Notes: a model not told the origin generated them from the letters alone. A stretch of 64,000 nucleotides of DNA from Eremophila alpestris peregrina (GCA_009792885.1 WMCF01000068.1:809818-873817); one strand, 5' to 3'; positions 1-11,556 are shown, numbered from the stretch's first letter. Numbers and translations are program-made.

Positions 1-3000
1 TGATACTTGAAGAACCACAGCACTGGGAACAGCCATGATTTCAGAGTTAATGACCCATCAGGAAAACAGCCCTTTCTGTCAAATTTTCTCCAGTATTTTG
101 CTCCAGGTCGCAGGGATCTCAGCATTTCCCAAATTATTGGTGTTTACCCTCAGTCCATGGGAGCAAAAAGGTCCTGGCAAAAAGAGGAAGTTCAGGCAAT
201 ACTGGGAGTTTTACTGCATCTGTCACCCCTTTGCCAAAGTGGTGTCACCCCCAGTCCCTGCCCCATGGAACACCCACTGCAGATGGGTACAAAGGAGGTG
301 TTTAGGTACATTCCTCACTGTTCCTTTGTGCTGTGCCTCCTCCCAGGCTCACGTACTGCCACGGTTTCTATGGTGAGTGCTCGTCCAATTCCAGTACCAG
401 GCTGTGAAAGCACCTCAGAGCCCGTTTTCCTCCTGCAGAATCGTTCTGCAGAGCAAACACGGCAAGAACCCGGCAAGAGGCACAGCGCCCTCCCGCAGGC
501 ACGAGCCTGAGCACCAGCACAGGGATTGTGCAAACAGCCCAGCTCTGTCTGGCATGGTAACATTTTTGAGATTTTGAGATGGGTGTTTATACGTAAATAG
601 CTTAAAAAAATTAAAATAAGAAAGACCAGGTATGCATACCTTGGTGCAAATGACCCTTGAGAAAATGTGGCCCTCAAGTGGGAGGTCTCAGCTCCCTCTG
701 AGCCACCCCAGGATCCCAGTCCCTAACTCTCAGCCACTGAATCCCTTTGTATTAGTATTTTTCATCATATTGCTTTATATTTGAATTTTTAGATATAAAA
801 TCAAAAGAGCTGACAGTTTCTCTGGGGTCCTTTCATCAGTTTAAATCTCCTCACACCCTCTTGATCCAGCTCCCATTTTACTCATCTTCTAAGCTGAGAA
901 ATGTAAACACACTTTCCCTATTAAAAAAAAATAAATTAGCAAACTCAGAATGAAAAAAAAAAATCTGCTGCTTCTGTATTGAAAAATAAAAATATAAATA
1001 AAAATGTAAATAAATATATGTGGATTTGTGAAGGGTGGAAGCAGTGTCTCAAAAAAAAAAATTCCAGCATAGGAATTTAAGCATTCAAAAAGCCAAAACC
1101 AATCCAATAATTCCCTACAAGCTTTTTAACTTATCCCTGCCAGGACAGTGCCAGGAATAATGAAGAAACCTTTCCTCCATTTCTTTGTGGAAAAAAGGGC
1201 CCCAACCCTCCTGCATCTCGGTGATCCTTCTGCTTTAGCAGGTCTCTTTCTCTACTCGAAAATATTTTAAAATGTTCTGTAGCTTGTTCATAATTAATAG
1301 GAATTTTACCTAATGGGAAATTAATGAAGCAAAAAGGAGAAGGCTAATTACTGTAACTTGAGATTGGCAGTGATTCTCAGACCCCACAAAGGATCCTGTT
1401 CTGCAATCCTGTGTGGCTGGTGGGAGCGTGTGCTGGGAGAGCAGCAGAGCCCTGGATGGAGCCCCATTGATAAATCACCTCCCAGGATCTCTGACCACCC
1501 TCTCCAGGTGCTCTCTGCTGGTTAACTTCCAGTGGAATTCAACAAAAAGGAGTGTAATTGAATAATGAGAGCAACAACAACAGAAAACCCCACTGAGCTT
1601 GACAAAGACAGAAGCCATGCTGTCCTCTGGAGGAGGAATTCCCTCCATGTGTTTAAAGATTGCTAAACCAACATCATCTCTTTGTGTGCTGGAGAAAAAA
1701 AAACCACCAAACCACAGCAACAAAAAAGAAAATAAAGAAACAAATTTGCTGCCTCACAGGGATGAGCATATCATGAAAACAGCAGGTAAGATTCCTTTGG
1801 CAATGAGCCCCGAGTTTGGTTGTTTTAATTGGAAGCTCTTGGACTTCACAAGTTTGGTGACTTTCATATTTTAAACATGCTGTTCTCAGCCTCCAAGGTA
1901 CGCCCAGCTCAACCCTGAGTGCAGGAATCCTGGATCCACAGGAGGAAAGAGAGGGTGAAACTACGCCAACAAAAACAATTACAGCAAACTATTAAGTTCT
2001 ACTTTTCTCTCCCTGTGCATCTAAGAAAAATGTGGTACTACTTTGATACAAAATAACCCTGCCCACGGATAAAACCTACTCAGTATTACACTGGCCTTAC
2101 CATGAGTAATTCAGGCAGGCAGAGCTCTGCCAGAGCCAGCAGGAATTTACTACATCGGTGAGAGGATGCGCGTCGTGAGAGCAACCACTCAGCTCTGCAG
2201 TCAGTGCTGGGCTTTTATTGTGTTCCAAAATATTTCCCACACACAAAATAATAAAGCTCCACAGTTTTAATGCTAGGCTTGAATACCACCATTTTCTAAC
2301 TCATTATTAAAAGGGTTGGCTATTACACATTTCATTTGCACCTGGTAACAATAAAGGGCTTAACTAATTTTAGTGCTAAGGCAGCACTGTGAAATGGGAC
2401 TGGTCTCACCTAATCCAGGTGAGCATGATTACACTGCCTCATTCAACCTGATGGGAAAGCCAGGGGGGAGCCAGGGAGGAGGAGCATCATGGGTTCCTTG
2501 GGATAAAGGAAGCTAAAACTGCAGGAATCCTGTTCCACAACAGCATTGCTGCAGACTCCAGTGCAACCCTTTGATACAAACAGCATGTTTTAACTCAGGT
2601 TTTCTTTTATTCACCATCACCATGGATGTTAAGGAATTCCAGAAGGGGAATGGCATCCCCTGTGTTTGTGCTTGAGGAGCCCCAGTGAAGTCCTTGTTAC
2701 GCTTCCTTCACCCTCACCATGAGCATTAATCAAACTGAAGCCAGGAATGTGCAACCCCAGTTCTCCTGCCACTGCAGCCCCAAGTTTCCTCAGTGTGCAG
2801 CAGCCCCAAGAAGCTCCTGGGGCTGTGGTGAAGCATTTTTGTGCTGCAGAGGAGACACCTCAGCCTCGCAGGGCTCCCCAGGGATGCTGGATTGGGGCTT
2901 GCTGGCAATCTGACTCTACAAGTCCTTACAGAAGCCAAGGTACTTACAATGATAGCCCATGTTTTGGCAGCTGGGCTGAATTTGTAAGGCATTTAGGGGC

Positions 3001-3170
3001 AAGGAATGGTTTGGAGGGACTACAGAGAGCACAGGTAACAGGCTGCAGTGAGGGAAAGGTTGCTCTGGAAAAGGCAGGACCCAAATTCTTTCAATACAGT
3101 GCAACATCCCCAATGCTGTAGCAGCATCAGCACCTCGAGGGTGCAGGAGGTGCCTTTGCCTGCTCCTTAC
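1..3170. other. LAMP5 terminal intron (partial), no exon found
   Basis: Ordinary AT-leaning intron sequence with short poly-A and T-rich runs, for example around 905-1060. I searched the minus strand for the expected last LAMP5 exon (KCPVDE, transmembrane run, YKHMG) and did not see it. The open frames here are short, lack recognisable domains and look like chance. Confidence 0.6.
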
Positions 3171-3359
3171 CTTCACTGAAGACAAAATCCGCAGGGATGT
3201 CGAAGGGCTGGAGCCGTACTTCGGACAGCAGGAGCTGCACGGACTTCTGGTGGTCGCTGGAGATGAGGGAGATGGTCTGCTGTGCCTGGCACTCGTAGGA
3301 ATGCCCTGCGGGGGTCACCAGGGCCGAGAGGCGGTGCGAGCTGGCCGTGTGCTTCCCGG
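3171..3359 (-). CDS. LAMP5: LAMP5 coding exon 5: end of luminal LAMP domain
   Basis: A 189-nt exon with a CTGGGCAG acceptor and GTAAGGAG donor. It encodes GKHTASSHRLSALVTPAG, then HSYECQAQQTISLISSDH, then QKSVQLLLSEVRLQPFDIP and ADFVFSE, ending one base into the next codon. YECQAQ carries a conserved LAMP-fold cysteine. The transmembrane exon that should follow is absent from the remaining 3,170 bases, so the terminal intron is longer than 3.1 kb. Confidence 0.94.
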
Positions 3360-5753
3360 CTGCCCAGGGGACACAGACAGGTCAGGCCCGGGGGGGGGCC
3401 CATGAACACAGGCAATGAACCGAGTGCACGGGTGACACAGCCAGGGTGCAATGCGGCAGCAGCGGCCCTGCTGCTCATGGAGTGGGACCCTGCTTTTGTG
3501 TGACACCCCACACAGCCAAGGCAGCTCCCACACCGGGATTGCCTCCTGCAAGCAGGAATGCACAGCTCCAGCTCACGGGACTGCACCACAAAGGGCAGAG
3601 CTGGCTCTGCTGCTGCCAGCTCCGCTCCTGCCACAGCGCCTGGAGTCCATGGCATCAGAGAAATGGTTCCCCTTCATCGAGACTCAGGATTCATCCCAGG
3701 ACTGTGACTGTACTCCCTACGTTTGGGAAATAACCATTTCTGAGGCTGCACTTGGGCTTTGAATCCAGGTGGGAAGGATTGGGGACCACACCACAAAGCA
3801 AGACAAGCCATAAAGCCTTTCCTGAAAATACAACATGACCATTTCACCCAAGTATAAATTAGGAGAAAATATTTTCCCATCGCACCAAGCTTGTTTTGCA
3901 AGCGAAGGCCGAATGAGGCTGAGCCGGGTGGAACGAGGGACACCTTCCACCCGCTCTTCTGCAGCCCTTTGTTCCCCTCCAGCAGCACAAAAAGGCAATC
4001 AGTGCTTTGCATGAGCAGGGGCTGATGAGGCACGGCCAGCTCTGTTTTGGGAACTCAAACAGTGGAAACACCAATGGGAAAAACAGCCCCAAAAGAGTGT
4101 GTCTTATGGCAACAACTCTAAACGCCCTATTCGCTGCAGTTGGAAAATCCTGAGGAAGAACAATTTGCAAATGACAATATTTCATTTTTCAATTCAAGAC
4201 AACACATTTCTGAGCCTAAATGAAATAAAAACAAAATGAAAGCCAAAAGAATGGAAACCCAATGAGAAAAGAGGAGCTGCTGGGTGCGGAGGTGTGCAGG
4301 GGTATGATACTAATGTCAGTCTCAGTTATCTTGGGAAACTGCTGCTTTCCCACCTATTCAACCATCATCAGGATTAACCTCAAAAACAATTCTCTCCAAG
4401 AAAGGAGACAAGCTTTTCCAGCCCAGGTGTCTCCCTGCCCCACCCCCTCGGGCTCTGGGTCCCACAGGATAGCCCGGGCAGCGCAACAAACGGGCAGAGC
4501 TGGGCTCCCCCTCCCACGGCAACCGCCGTGATTAAAACCGAGGGAAAAAAAAAAAGAAACAGCGGAGAAAAAAAAAATTACACTATGCGGTTTAAACCCG
4601 GCATAAAGCTGGTCCCGGTTTTGTCGGAAGGGTTGGGGTTTCCTTTTTCCCGTAAGCCACGTTTAGCGAGTAGCCCACGGGATGCTCCCGGCCCGGCCCC
4701 GCGCTCGCCCGCCCGCCGGGATCTGCCCTACACCCCGAGCCCGGGCGCTTACGGCTGACGGCTTCCTTGAAGTAGGTGCGCTCGGAGGTGTCGTAGGTGA
4801 ACTGGATCCGGCTGAGCCTCCAGGACGCCTCCGGCCCCCGGGACGTGTTGTGGCTCTCCTGCCGAGACAGGGCCGGTCAGGACCCCGCAGAGCCGCTGCG
4901 CCCCCGCCCCAGGCACCGGCGTGCGGGGAGCCCGTACCTTCACGAAGGAGAGTTTGAGGGTGTACGCTTGGTCCAGCCAGGAGAGCTCCAGCTCCGACTC
5001 GTTCGTGCCGCACTTGCCCTTCATCTCGGCGCCCCGCGACAGCGGGATATCGGCTTGCTCCGTTATCAGCTGCAAGAGGGGAGCGGGGCTCAGCGGGGAG
5101 ACCCCCGAGTCCCCCGGGACCCCCACTGCCCCGACTGAAAATCCTCAGCGGGGATAAAGGACTTTCCGAAAGTACCGGCAGATGTGTGCGTGTGTGTGTC
5201 CCCTGCCATCCCCGGTCCTGCTAGAGCCCCGGACCCCCCGGGCCGCCCCCGGCCCCCACTCACATCCACATAATTGCTGGCCCACACGTCGTAGGGGACG
5301 ATGAACTTGGCGGCGAATTCGGCCATGAGACACGTCGTCCGGTTTTCCCGCACCACGAAGATGTCCTTCTCGGGGTTAGGGGAGAGCCCGGAGAGGTTTT
5401 CAACTTCTTGCTCGGCGGCCAGGCGAGCCGCGGCGTCTGCGGGCACAGCGGGGCTGAGCGCCGGCAGCCCCGGGCCCGGCGCCCCGAGCCTTTGCCGCTC
5501 ACCCTAACATCTCCCCGCCACCCCCGAGCCCGCTGGAGCAAGCTACTCTATCGCGACGGGGATCCCTGTCGCGACAGAGCAGGTGGAGTAGATGTGGCAG
5601 CCGGTGGCGGTGATGTGGGACCGGTGCCGTGGCAGCGCCGAGTCTGTGTCGGCGCCAGCGGCTGCCTCGTCGCGACAGGGCTCCGTGTCGCGACTCACCA
5701 CCCAGGTACTCACGCAAGATGAGAAGCAGCCCCGGGAGGCGCCCCCCGGCCAT
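3171..5753 (-). CDS. LAMP5: LAMP5, partial: exons 1-5 of an expected 6, 3' end outside window
   Basis: Joined coding exons are 5714-5753, 5264-5436, 4938-5069, 4753-4858 and 3171-3359, giving 640 nt (213 codons plus one base) in one open frame with GT-AG junctions throughout. The product is a LAMP-family type I membrane protein. In mammals it is found in endosomal and synaptic vesicle membranes of neurons and in some dendritic cells. Seen here are a short hydrophobic signal peptide, a luminal LAMP domain with cysteines in TTCLM, KCGTN and YECQA, and N-glycosylation sequons NRT, NES and NTS. The expected sixth exon (about 58 residues: last luminal cysteine, transmembrane helix, YKHMG-type tail) was not found in 1-3170, so it probably lies left of the window. 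The bird N-terminus is about eight residues shorter than human. PLCB4 lies upstream on the same strand, the same order as on human chromosome 20p12. Identification rests on strong similarity to remembered LAMP5 sequence. Confidence 0.93.
3360..4752. other. LAMP5 intron 4
   Basis: A 1.4-kb intron between coding exons 4 and 5. It contains a G-run at about 3391-3399 and passes into the GC-rich CpG island from about 4430. No coding or RNA gene was recognised. Confidence 0.7.
4753..4858 (-). CDS. LAMP5: LAMP5 coding exon 4: luminal domain
   Basis: A 106-nt exon with a TCGGCAG acceptor and GTAAGCGC donor. It encodes ESHNTSRGPEASWRLSRIQF, TYDTSERTYFKEAVS and the first base of the next codon. It contains the NTS sequon. 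The junction codon with exon 5 reads CCC (Pro), where human has Ala (AVS-A-GKH versus AVS-P-GKH). It sits in the CpG-rich part of the gene. Confidence 0.93.
4938..5069 (-). CDS. LAMP5: LAMP5 coding exon 3: luminal domain
   Basis: A 132-nt, phase-0 exon (44 codons) with a CTTGCAG acceptor and GTACGGG donor. It begins LITEQADIPLSRGAEMKG and contains KCGTNESELELSWLDQAY, then TLKLSFVK. The Cys of KCG is a conserved LAMP-fold cysteine. The NES sequon is not in the human protein as I recall it (human reads HSQ there), so it may be an extra bird glycosylation site. Confidence 0.94.
5264..5436 (-). CDS. LAMP5: LAMP5 coding exon 2: start of luminal domain
   Basis: This 173-nt exon is flanked by a CCCGCAG acceptor and a GTGAGTGG donor. 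It encodes AAARLAAEQEVENLSGLS, NPEKDIFVVRENRTTC, LMAEFAAKFIVPYDVWASNY and VD. It holds the probable signal cleavage region, the first luminal cysteine and an N-glycosylation sequon (NRT). This block is nearly identical to human LAMP5, where the sequon reads NGT, and it is the main basis for naming the gene. Confidence 0.95.
5714..5753 (-). CDS. LAMP5: LAMP5 coding exon 1: start codon and signal peptide
   Basis: The exon encodes MAGGRLPGLLLIL plus the first base of a His codon, then a GTGAGT donor. The ATG at 5753-5751 has A at -3 and G at +4, a strong initiation context. The frame stays open upstream to an ATG at 6182, but the intervening residues are proline/arginine-rich translation of a GC-rich 5' leader and would bury the signal peptide. 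The ATG at 5753 is therefore preferred. The hydrophobic run PGLLLIL continues into exon 2 (HAAARLA), forming a compact signal peptide. Confidence 0.85.
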
Positions 5754-5820
5754 CCTTCCTGCTCGGTCCCGGCGTGGCCGCGGCTGCTGCAGCTGCTCCT
5801 CCGAAAGGTCCGCTCCGGAG

Positions 5821-5866
5821 AAAAGAAAAAAAAAATTAAAAATAAAAAATAGGGAAAAAAAAAAAG
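5821..5866 (-). promoter_or_regulatory. LAMP5: A/T-rich tract just upstream of the LAMP5 start codon
   Basis: A stretch of about 46 bases that is nearly all A on the plus strand (T on the transcribed-sense strand) interrupts the CpG island about 70-115 bases before the ATG. It contains a loosely TATA-like core on the minus strand. It could be a nucleosome-excluding promoter tract or a U-rich part of the 5' leader. Confidence 0.35.
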
Positions 5867-7000
5867 CGCCGCACACCTCCTTTCTCAGGAGCTGCACAGG
5901 ATGCAAAAGCACTCTGCTGCGGAGTGGCGGGGAGGAGGGACGGGGAAAGTGAGTGGGTGTGCGGGGAGGAGGAGGAGGAGGGGAGATGCCGGCGGAGCTG
6001 ATGGAGCGCCCACGCCGAGGGACGGGGCGTACGCGCAGCCGGGCGGGGAGGAGGGAGAAAGGGATTCCCCCCCTCCGGCGCCGGGGCCCCGCCGCACCCG
6101 CGGAGGGGCTGCCGGGGATCCCCGCGGGGACCTCGGGCCGCCCGAGGCGCGGCTGGAGCGGAGCTGGGCTCACCCCGAGCACTGCCCCGGCGGGGCCGGC
6201 GCTGGGAGCGGGGCCGGGACCCCCTCGCCCCGGGGTTGCGCCGCCCGTCCCTGCCGGAGCGGCCGGCGGGCTGGAGGAGGGGAATTACCTCTCCAGCGCC
6301 GGCTGCTCACGGAGCGTCACTAATTTCGGTGAGAGTGAACAGCTGCTCCGCGTGTTAATTTAGGAAGAAACGTGCAGCTATTTTTGTGTGGCAAGGTCAG
6401 AAGCAAACCCGTGTTCTCTTGTGAACGGCCATCGACACACCTGAGCACTAATTTATGACCAACCACAACGCGCACAGTAACATAAAACCCAACAGCCCCG
6501 AGAGGGTGCTTTAAAACAGAAACAACACCGTCCGTACCGGGCGTTTTTTGGGGGCACAAGCAGGAGGCCGCACCTGGGGTGAGCCTCGGAGGTGGGACAG
6601 GCGCCAGCTGAGCCGGGGCACTCAGGGTTTTGTCCCCGGCCGGGTCAAAAGTGCGAGACAGCGAGGCCCGGCGCTGAGCGGAGAGGGGGCTGTGAGGCGG
6701 GGTGAGAGCACGGAGGGCTGCCCGCCCCCTGCCCTGCCCGCTCCTGGGCCCCTCAACTCTCCGCCAAGCAGCGCCTTCGCCCCCTCGCTCTCAGCCCAGG
6801 GCGCTGGTCCCCCGGGCTGTCGGCAGCGGGGCTGCGGGAGGAGCGGCCGATCCCAGCCCGGAGCGCCCGGCTGCGCTGCCGCTCCATGAGGTGCAAGTGC
6901 GGCCGACTCCCGTGCTGCTCCCTTGCTCCGGGTGATGCGACGTTGAAATATTTCTTCCCGCTTCTCACCGGGACCTTTTTTTGGAGCTTTAACGCGCTGC

Positions 7001-9829
7001 CACTCTCGCCCCAGGACCAGGAGCACATCCAAATATTTATGATTTACAGCGACACCAGTCCCAGGAGTAGCAGGGATGGAGGAGCCCTACACTGAGATGG
7101 TTTTTTGGTAAAAAGCCAAAGGGACAGCAGCGATCCGGACTGATGGCATCACTGGATTCACCACCAATTCACATTTCTAGTTCGGGAAAAGGCGTCTGGA
7201 AGAAACGGTCCAAGGTTTTGCAAAGCAAGATATTGCAAGGTGAGTTCTGATTGTGGGCAGCTGCCCTTTCTCTGCCAGGGCACACACATGCAGAAAGGGG
7301 TTTTCTTACAAGGAGATGGCATTTTAAACAATAAAAACTGATACTAAAGGAACATACTGATATTTGTAACTATAGTGTTGAAATTCCTTTTCTGCTTTCT
7401 GTACATATTAAATATATTCTGACCATTTCCTCTCTCTCCTCTTTCATGATAAAAGGCCATTCCTGCACACCCCCAAACAGAGTCAGACCTGTGCCAGTTG
7501 TGATACAGGATTAATATATGGATAATAATTTCAGGGGACTATATAAAGGAAAAAAAAGTATAATCTTCTATTAAATCTAACCTTTGACTGTAACAGGCTG
7601 TATTTCTGTGGTGATTTTAGTGCCTGGCTTCCTCAGGTCCTACACTGATGAGCTCAGTGTTTAGCTACCCTTTATTTCCTTTTCTAGTCCACTATATAAT
7701 TTCCAGCCTTTTTGAGGTTTCTAGGTAGCTTTTAAGCCCCAAAATACTTGATCCTGAGCAGCTGCCCCTGCATCCAGTCTGTGCAGGAGGGTCCAGGGAG
7801 CAGCTGGGAGAGAGCAGCTGTGCTGGAGATGGGGGCAAGGCTGCCCCACAGGACAGAGCCGTGCTCCTCTAGCTGCACAGCACAACAACAAAGCCTTCAG
7901 CTTCAGTGACAATTGCCACTTCCAGCCTGTAGAGCTGCATTCATGGTCTCTCTCATGGCAAAAAAAACAGGGAAAAGCCTAATATTTACTAGCACAGAGC
8001 AACCCCCAAAACACAGAGCAGAAAGGTCTCACCCAAGCAAGACAGTGCAGCATCAGCCACCCTGAAATGCTGTGAGCAGGGACAGTTTATGGTCCCAGAC
8101 TAGGTCACCTGAAACCAGCCCTGCCACCTCCCCTTACCCCCAGCTCTGGAAACTGCCAGGCTATCTCTGAAGGCTGAATCCCCTTTGCCACCCACAACTA
8201 CCAGACATAACAACTCTTACCAGCCTCCTTGAAGGGAGCACACAGCACGGTGATAGCCAGGCTGCAGCGCTGGGACCACTGCTGACACAGCCAGCAGGGA
8301 ACAGGGCTTTACATCCAATTGTGTTTGCCACTTGCAGCTGGTTTCACAGGCAGCACTTGCAGTCTGCAAGGCAATCAGCCCCTGAGGGGTAGTTTGGGTC
8401 TCTGGTGATGCAGTTTAACTGCACTCAGGTGGTGCAGGGGTTAAATAGGCCCCCACCTGGAAACAGCCAAGCCCCAAATTACTGGAAGTGAAAGAACAGT
8501 AGGCTGCCTATGAGGCCAGGGTGTCATGACCCTCCCCATCACAGCTGAGCTGAATTTATCTGAAGCGATCCAGAGAGGGAAAATCTGCCACTTCCCTCGA
8601 TGAAATTTCACTGAAGTGGAATCTATCACCCCGGCAGGGAATGACATTTTAAACTGCTTTAACTCAGTATCAATGTTCAAATTGATTAGCCTATTTCATC
8701 TCAATGGAAATTCTCACCTCATTACATTAGCGGCCAAACTTCAAATAATTTTTGAATCAAATACTGCTTAAATAGTATTTCAAAACACTTAGCTGACAAA
8801 ATTCATCACTTAATTTCAAATTACTGCCTGCATTTTATGCTAAATTGTCAGTGGATGAAATACGTATCAGTGTGGGGAGCTGAGCCTGCAGCTGAGGTTT
8901 CCTGCTCGGCTGTTTCACTGAAGCCCATTTTTCTGTCTCAATTGATGGATGTCTCGCTCCTGGCTGAGCAGGGAGCACAGACTCAGACAGAGGCCCTGGA
9001 CAGTATTTTCTGTCCTTCCAAAACCTGTGTTTTCCCCTGAGGAATGGGATGCTCACCAAGGAATTAAATAGGTGGGTTTGATTTTCCTCAGGGAGGGCCA
9101 TGGGCTGAACCCAAGCCCTCCATTCCCAGTGGTTTCTTTAACAGGTAGGGCAGGGTTTTCCAGCCAAGCTCTAACTGAGCCCAAGATGCTTCACCATCCA
9201 ATTCTCTCCATACCTGGTCTGTCATTTGCTTCTCCTTACAGGCTAAAAACCACTGCAGTAGGCAACAGTGTAAAATTCCAGCTCACAGCACTGTCTCCAC
9301 CAGCTGTGTTTTAGAGGACATTTTTAATTAAAAGAAAAATTTTAATAAAAATCCTGTCCAGCATATTCTAAAAGCACTTCTGCTCCCAGCTCCATCCAGC
9401 ACTTAAGCCAGGCTTAGAGAGCTGCTCCCAGTACACAACTTGTCTTTTAAAGCATTATGGATCATAAAGGACCAGGAGCCACCTTCATAGGTTGAGGCAT
9501 CAGAACAGGAATTCTGAATGCACATCACAAGTCTGCTTAAACTCTGTTTTAAACACCTAAGGATTCACTGACCTTTGTCTCAGTTGCTGCTACACTGCAC
9601 TCAGGTTTCTGCTTCTCCATGTTGTGCTGCTACACTCCACTGGGGCAGTTCTTTAGTGCTGCACAATGCTTCTATCACTTACAAAAAATTAAAAAACAAA
9701 AAAAGACTCCTTTGACTATATAAGCTGTGATAGAAATATATTTACACTATGCACATTTTTACAGGAAATACAACTTGCTAAAAATCTGCAATTAACAACA
9801 CCACCACCCTGCAATTCACTGCAGTCAAA
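7001..9829. other. Intergenic region between PLCB4 3' end and LAMP5 promoter
   Basis: About 2.8 kb separates the likely PLCB4 polyadenylation site from the LAMP5 CpG island. No coding exon or RNA gene was recognised. An AT-rich block at about 8590-8870 has many ATTA/TAAT cores and may be regulatory. Upstream LAMP5 promoter elements may extend into the 7.0-7.6 kb part. Confidence 0.55.
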
Positions 9830-9855
9830 ACTAAAGGACTTGAATTTTTAAGGTT

Positions 9856-9861
9856 TTTATT
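9856..9861 (-). promoter_or_regulatory. PLCB4: Candidate PLCB4 polyadenylation signal AATAAA
   Basis: TTTATT on the plus strand is AATAAA in the transcript. Cleavage would be expected about 15-30 bases further on, near 9830-9840. It is one of two closely spaced candidates. Confidence 0.5.
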
Positions 9862-9916
9862 AGAGAAGTTGAAAGTTTCATCTCAGGACCGACAATAACA
9901 TAATTATCTCTCTTCA

Positions 9917-9922
9917 TTTATT
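9917..9922 (-). promoter_or_regulatory. PLCB4: Alternative PLCB4 polyadenylation signal AATAAA
   Basis: A second AATAAA on the minus strand, about 60 bases upstream of the other in transcript order. It is the first canonical signal after the stop codons. Either or both could be used. Confidence 0.4.
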
Positions 9923-11556
9923 TTGTTATAGGAATATGTAGAATTTGTTTGTACAAGCATATACAACAAAGTAATTGGTGCTTAGTACATTGAAATCAGA
10001 AATCTGATTTGTTCTAAACTACCAGTTTTCCATGCAGTCATCTTTGAATTGGCAGCATGGACAAATTCCAAGCCAAATGCTTACATGCATTGTTTTGCAA
10101 TATAACTACAGCAAGCTCTGGAAACATGCAAATTAACACATTAGCAAATTGTTTTTATATCTAATGGACATAAAAAGGTTATTCCTGATATGAAATTCTG
10201 AAAATCTGCATAAATACTTCTGTGTAAAATTAAATTAGTTATGTACTTCTCTTTTACTACAAGTATCAAGAATGCCCACGTAATTAATATACACACATAT
10301 ATATAGAGACCTTGTAATGCTAAAAGTCTTTGTAATTAATCAAACAATATTCTGTGCCATACATTTACTCAGTATTTACCAGCTAGTAGCATGACTGTGG
10401 TCATATAGTAGGCATTACAGCCTTAGCATTTGTATCACATGCAAACATACTCTTAGCATTTCTGTTTACTAATTTTATCACGTAGCAACATGTATGTGAT
10501 TTTCTACAATGTTGTGTTTCCCAAGTGTATAAATACTTTTTACATTTTCACAGTTACAAACTTTTTGCCAAAAGCCATTTAAACAATCTTTTAAGTTACA
10601 ATGAACTGTAGAATCTGGGATCTGCAGCAACAGGATCAAAATGCAATTTCTATACAAGCAATGTAGGATGTAAACTTTTCTTAAAGTGCCTAATACATAA
10701 TTCCTTAGAGCACTGATCAGTTTTGGCACAAATACACTGTATTTCCCTCAGGTTATCCACTGCAGTAACTTCTACAGGATATTGGCTCCTCTCAGACATG
10801 ACAGAGTTGATATGGCACTTGTGAATGACATCATTAGGCTGCAGAAATACCCTGTCAAGTTACTGCTGCAGCTGATGAATTTGGCTGATGACTTTGTACA
10901 TATTGTACTTTTGATTATACACAGTTACCTTTCAACTGCCTGCTGTCTGCTGCCTGAAAAAAGCCTGCTTGAAATATAATTTAAATTCACCCCAAATCAA
11001 CTCCTTATTATCCTAATTATTACTTGGCATAAGGTCCAGTTCAGTGGGCTCAGGGACATCAGGTGCTGAGCATCTGACAAGGCGTGGCATGGCGGGGTCT
11101 GGCAGCGTGGGGTTTCTGCACAGCACATCACACATGAGAACACAAATGGGGAATTACACGACTTGAGCTACAGCTTTGTTGCCATCTGATGTTAAAGGTA
11201 TCTCCTGTGTTTTGAGGCTCTGATCGTGTGATTCTGATGCAGGCAAGGTGCCTGGTGAGATACAGAAAGGAAAACAGTACGGGGTTTAAAAAACTCTTAA
11301 TCTTCGGGTCGGGGTTTTTCTGAACAAAGGAAATTCTTATGGAAATCCAACAAAGGAAATTCAGTGCCCAGTGTTAAAAAAGAAACAATGCAAACCTTAA
11401 GACTTGCTGGTCCGTAGCTACACTTGATATATTACAAACAAAAAAACTCAAAACAAGCCCCTGCCAAAACCAAACCAAACCAAAAGCCCACTCTTCAACC
11501 TCAGCAACGTTATTTTGAATTTTGCTCTTATTTTAAGGATGCTGTGCTCTCCAACT

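Larger units (their letters stand above)
4430..7000. promoter_or_regulatory. LAMP5: CpG island covering LAMP5 promoter, 5' leader and first four coding exons
   Basis: By eye, GC content and CpG frequency rise sharply here compared with the AT-rich flanks. The island covers LAMP5 coding exons 1-4 and about 1.2 kb upstream of the ATG. A GC box (GGGCGGGG, Sp/KLF type) lies at 6041-6048. The exact transcription start cannot be read from the sequence. CpG-island promoters are usual for LAMP5-like genes with regulated neural expression. Boundaries are approximate. Confidence 0.75.
9830..11556 (-). other. PLCB4: Probable PLCB4 3' untranslated region
   Basis: About 1.7 kb of AT-rich sequence follows the stop codons with no splice-like interruption needed. 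The first canonical AATAAA signals on the minus strand lie at 9917-9922 and 9856-9861. No AATAAA was seen closer to the stop. The 3' limit is an estimate from these signals. Confidence 0.6.

Noticed and set aside
1..3170. Search for the LAMP5 transmembrane exon
   Set aside because: No minus-strand segment with a hydrophobic helix followed by a YKHMG-type tail was found. The exon is most likely outside the window.
3173..3655. 160-codon minus-strand frame over LAMP5 exon 5
   Set aside because: It is a different frame from the LAMP5 coding frame and covers intron sequence.
5754..6182. In-frame N-terminal extension of LAMP5 from an ATG at 6182
   Set aside because: The sequence is Pro/Arg/Ser-rich translation of a GC-rich leader and would place the signal peptide about 140 residues inside. 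The ATG at 5753 has a better context and fits LAMP5 length.
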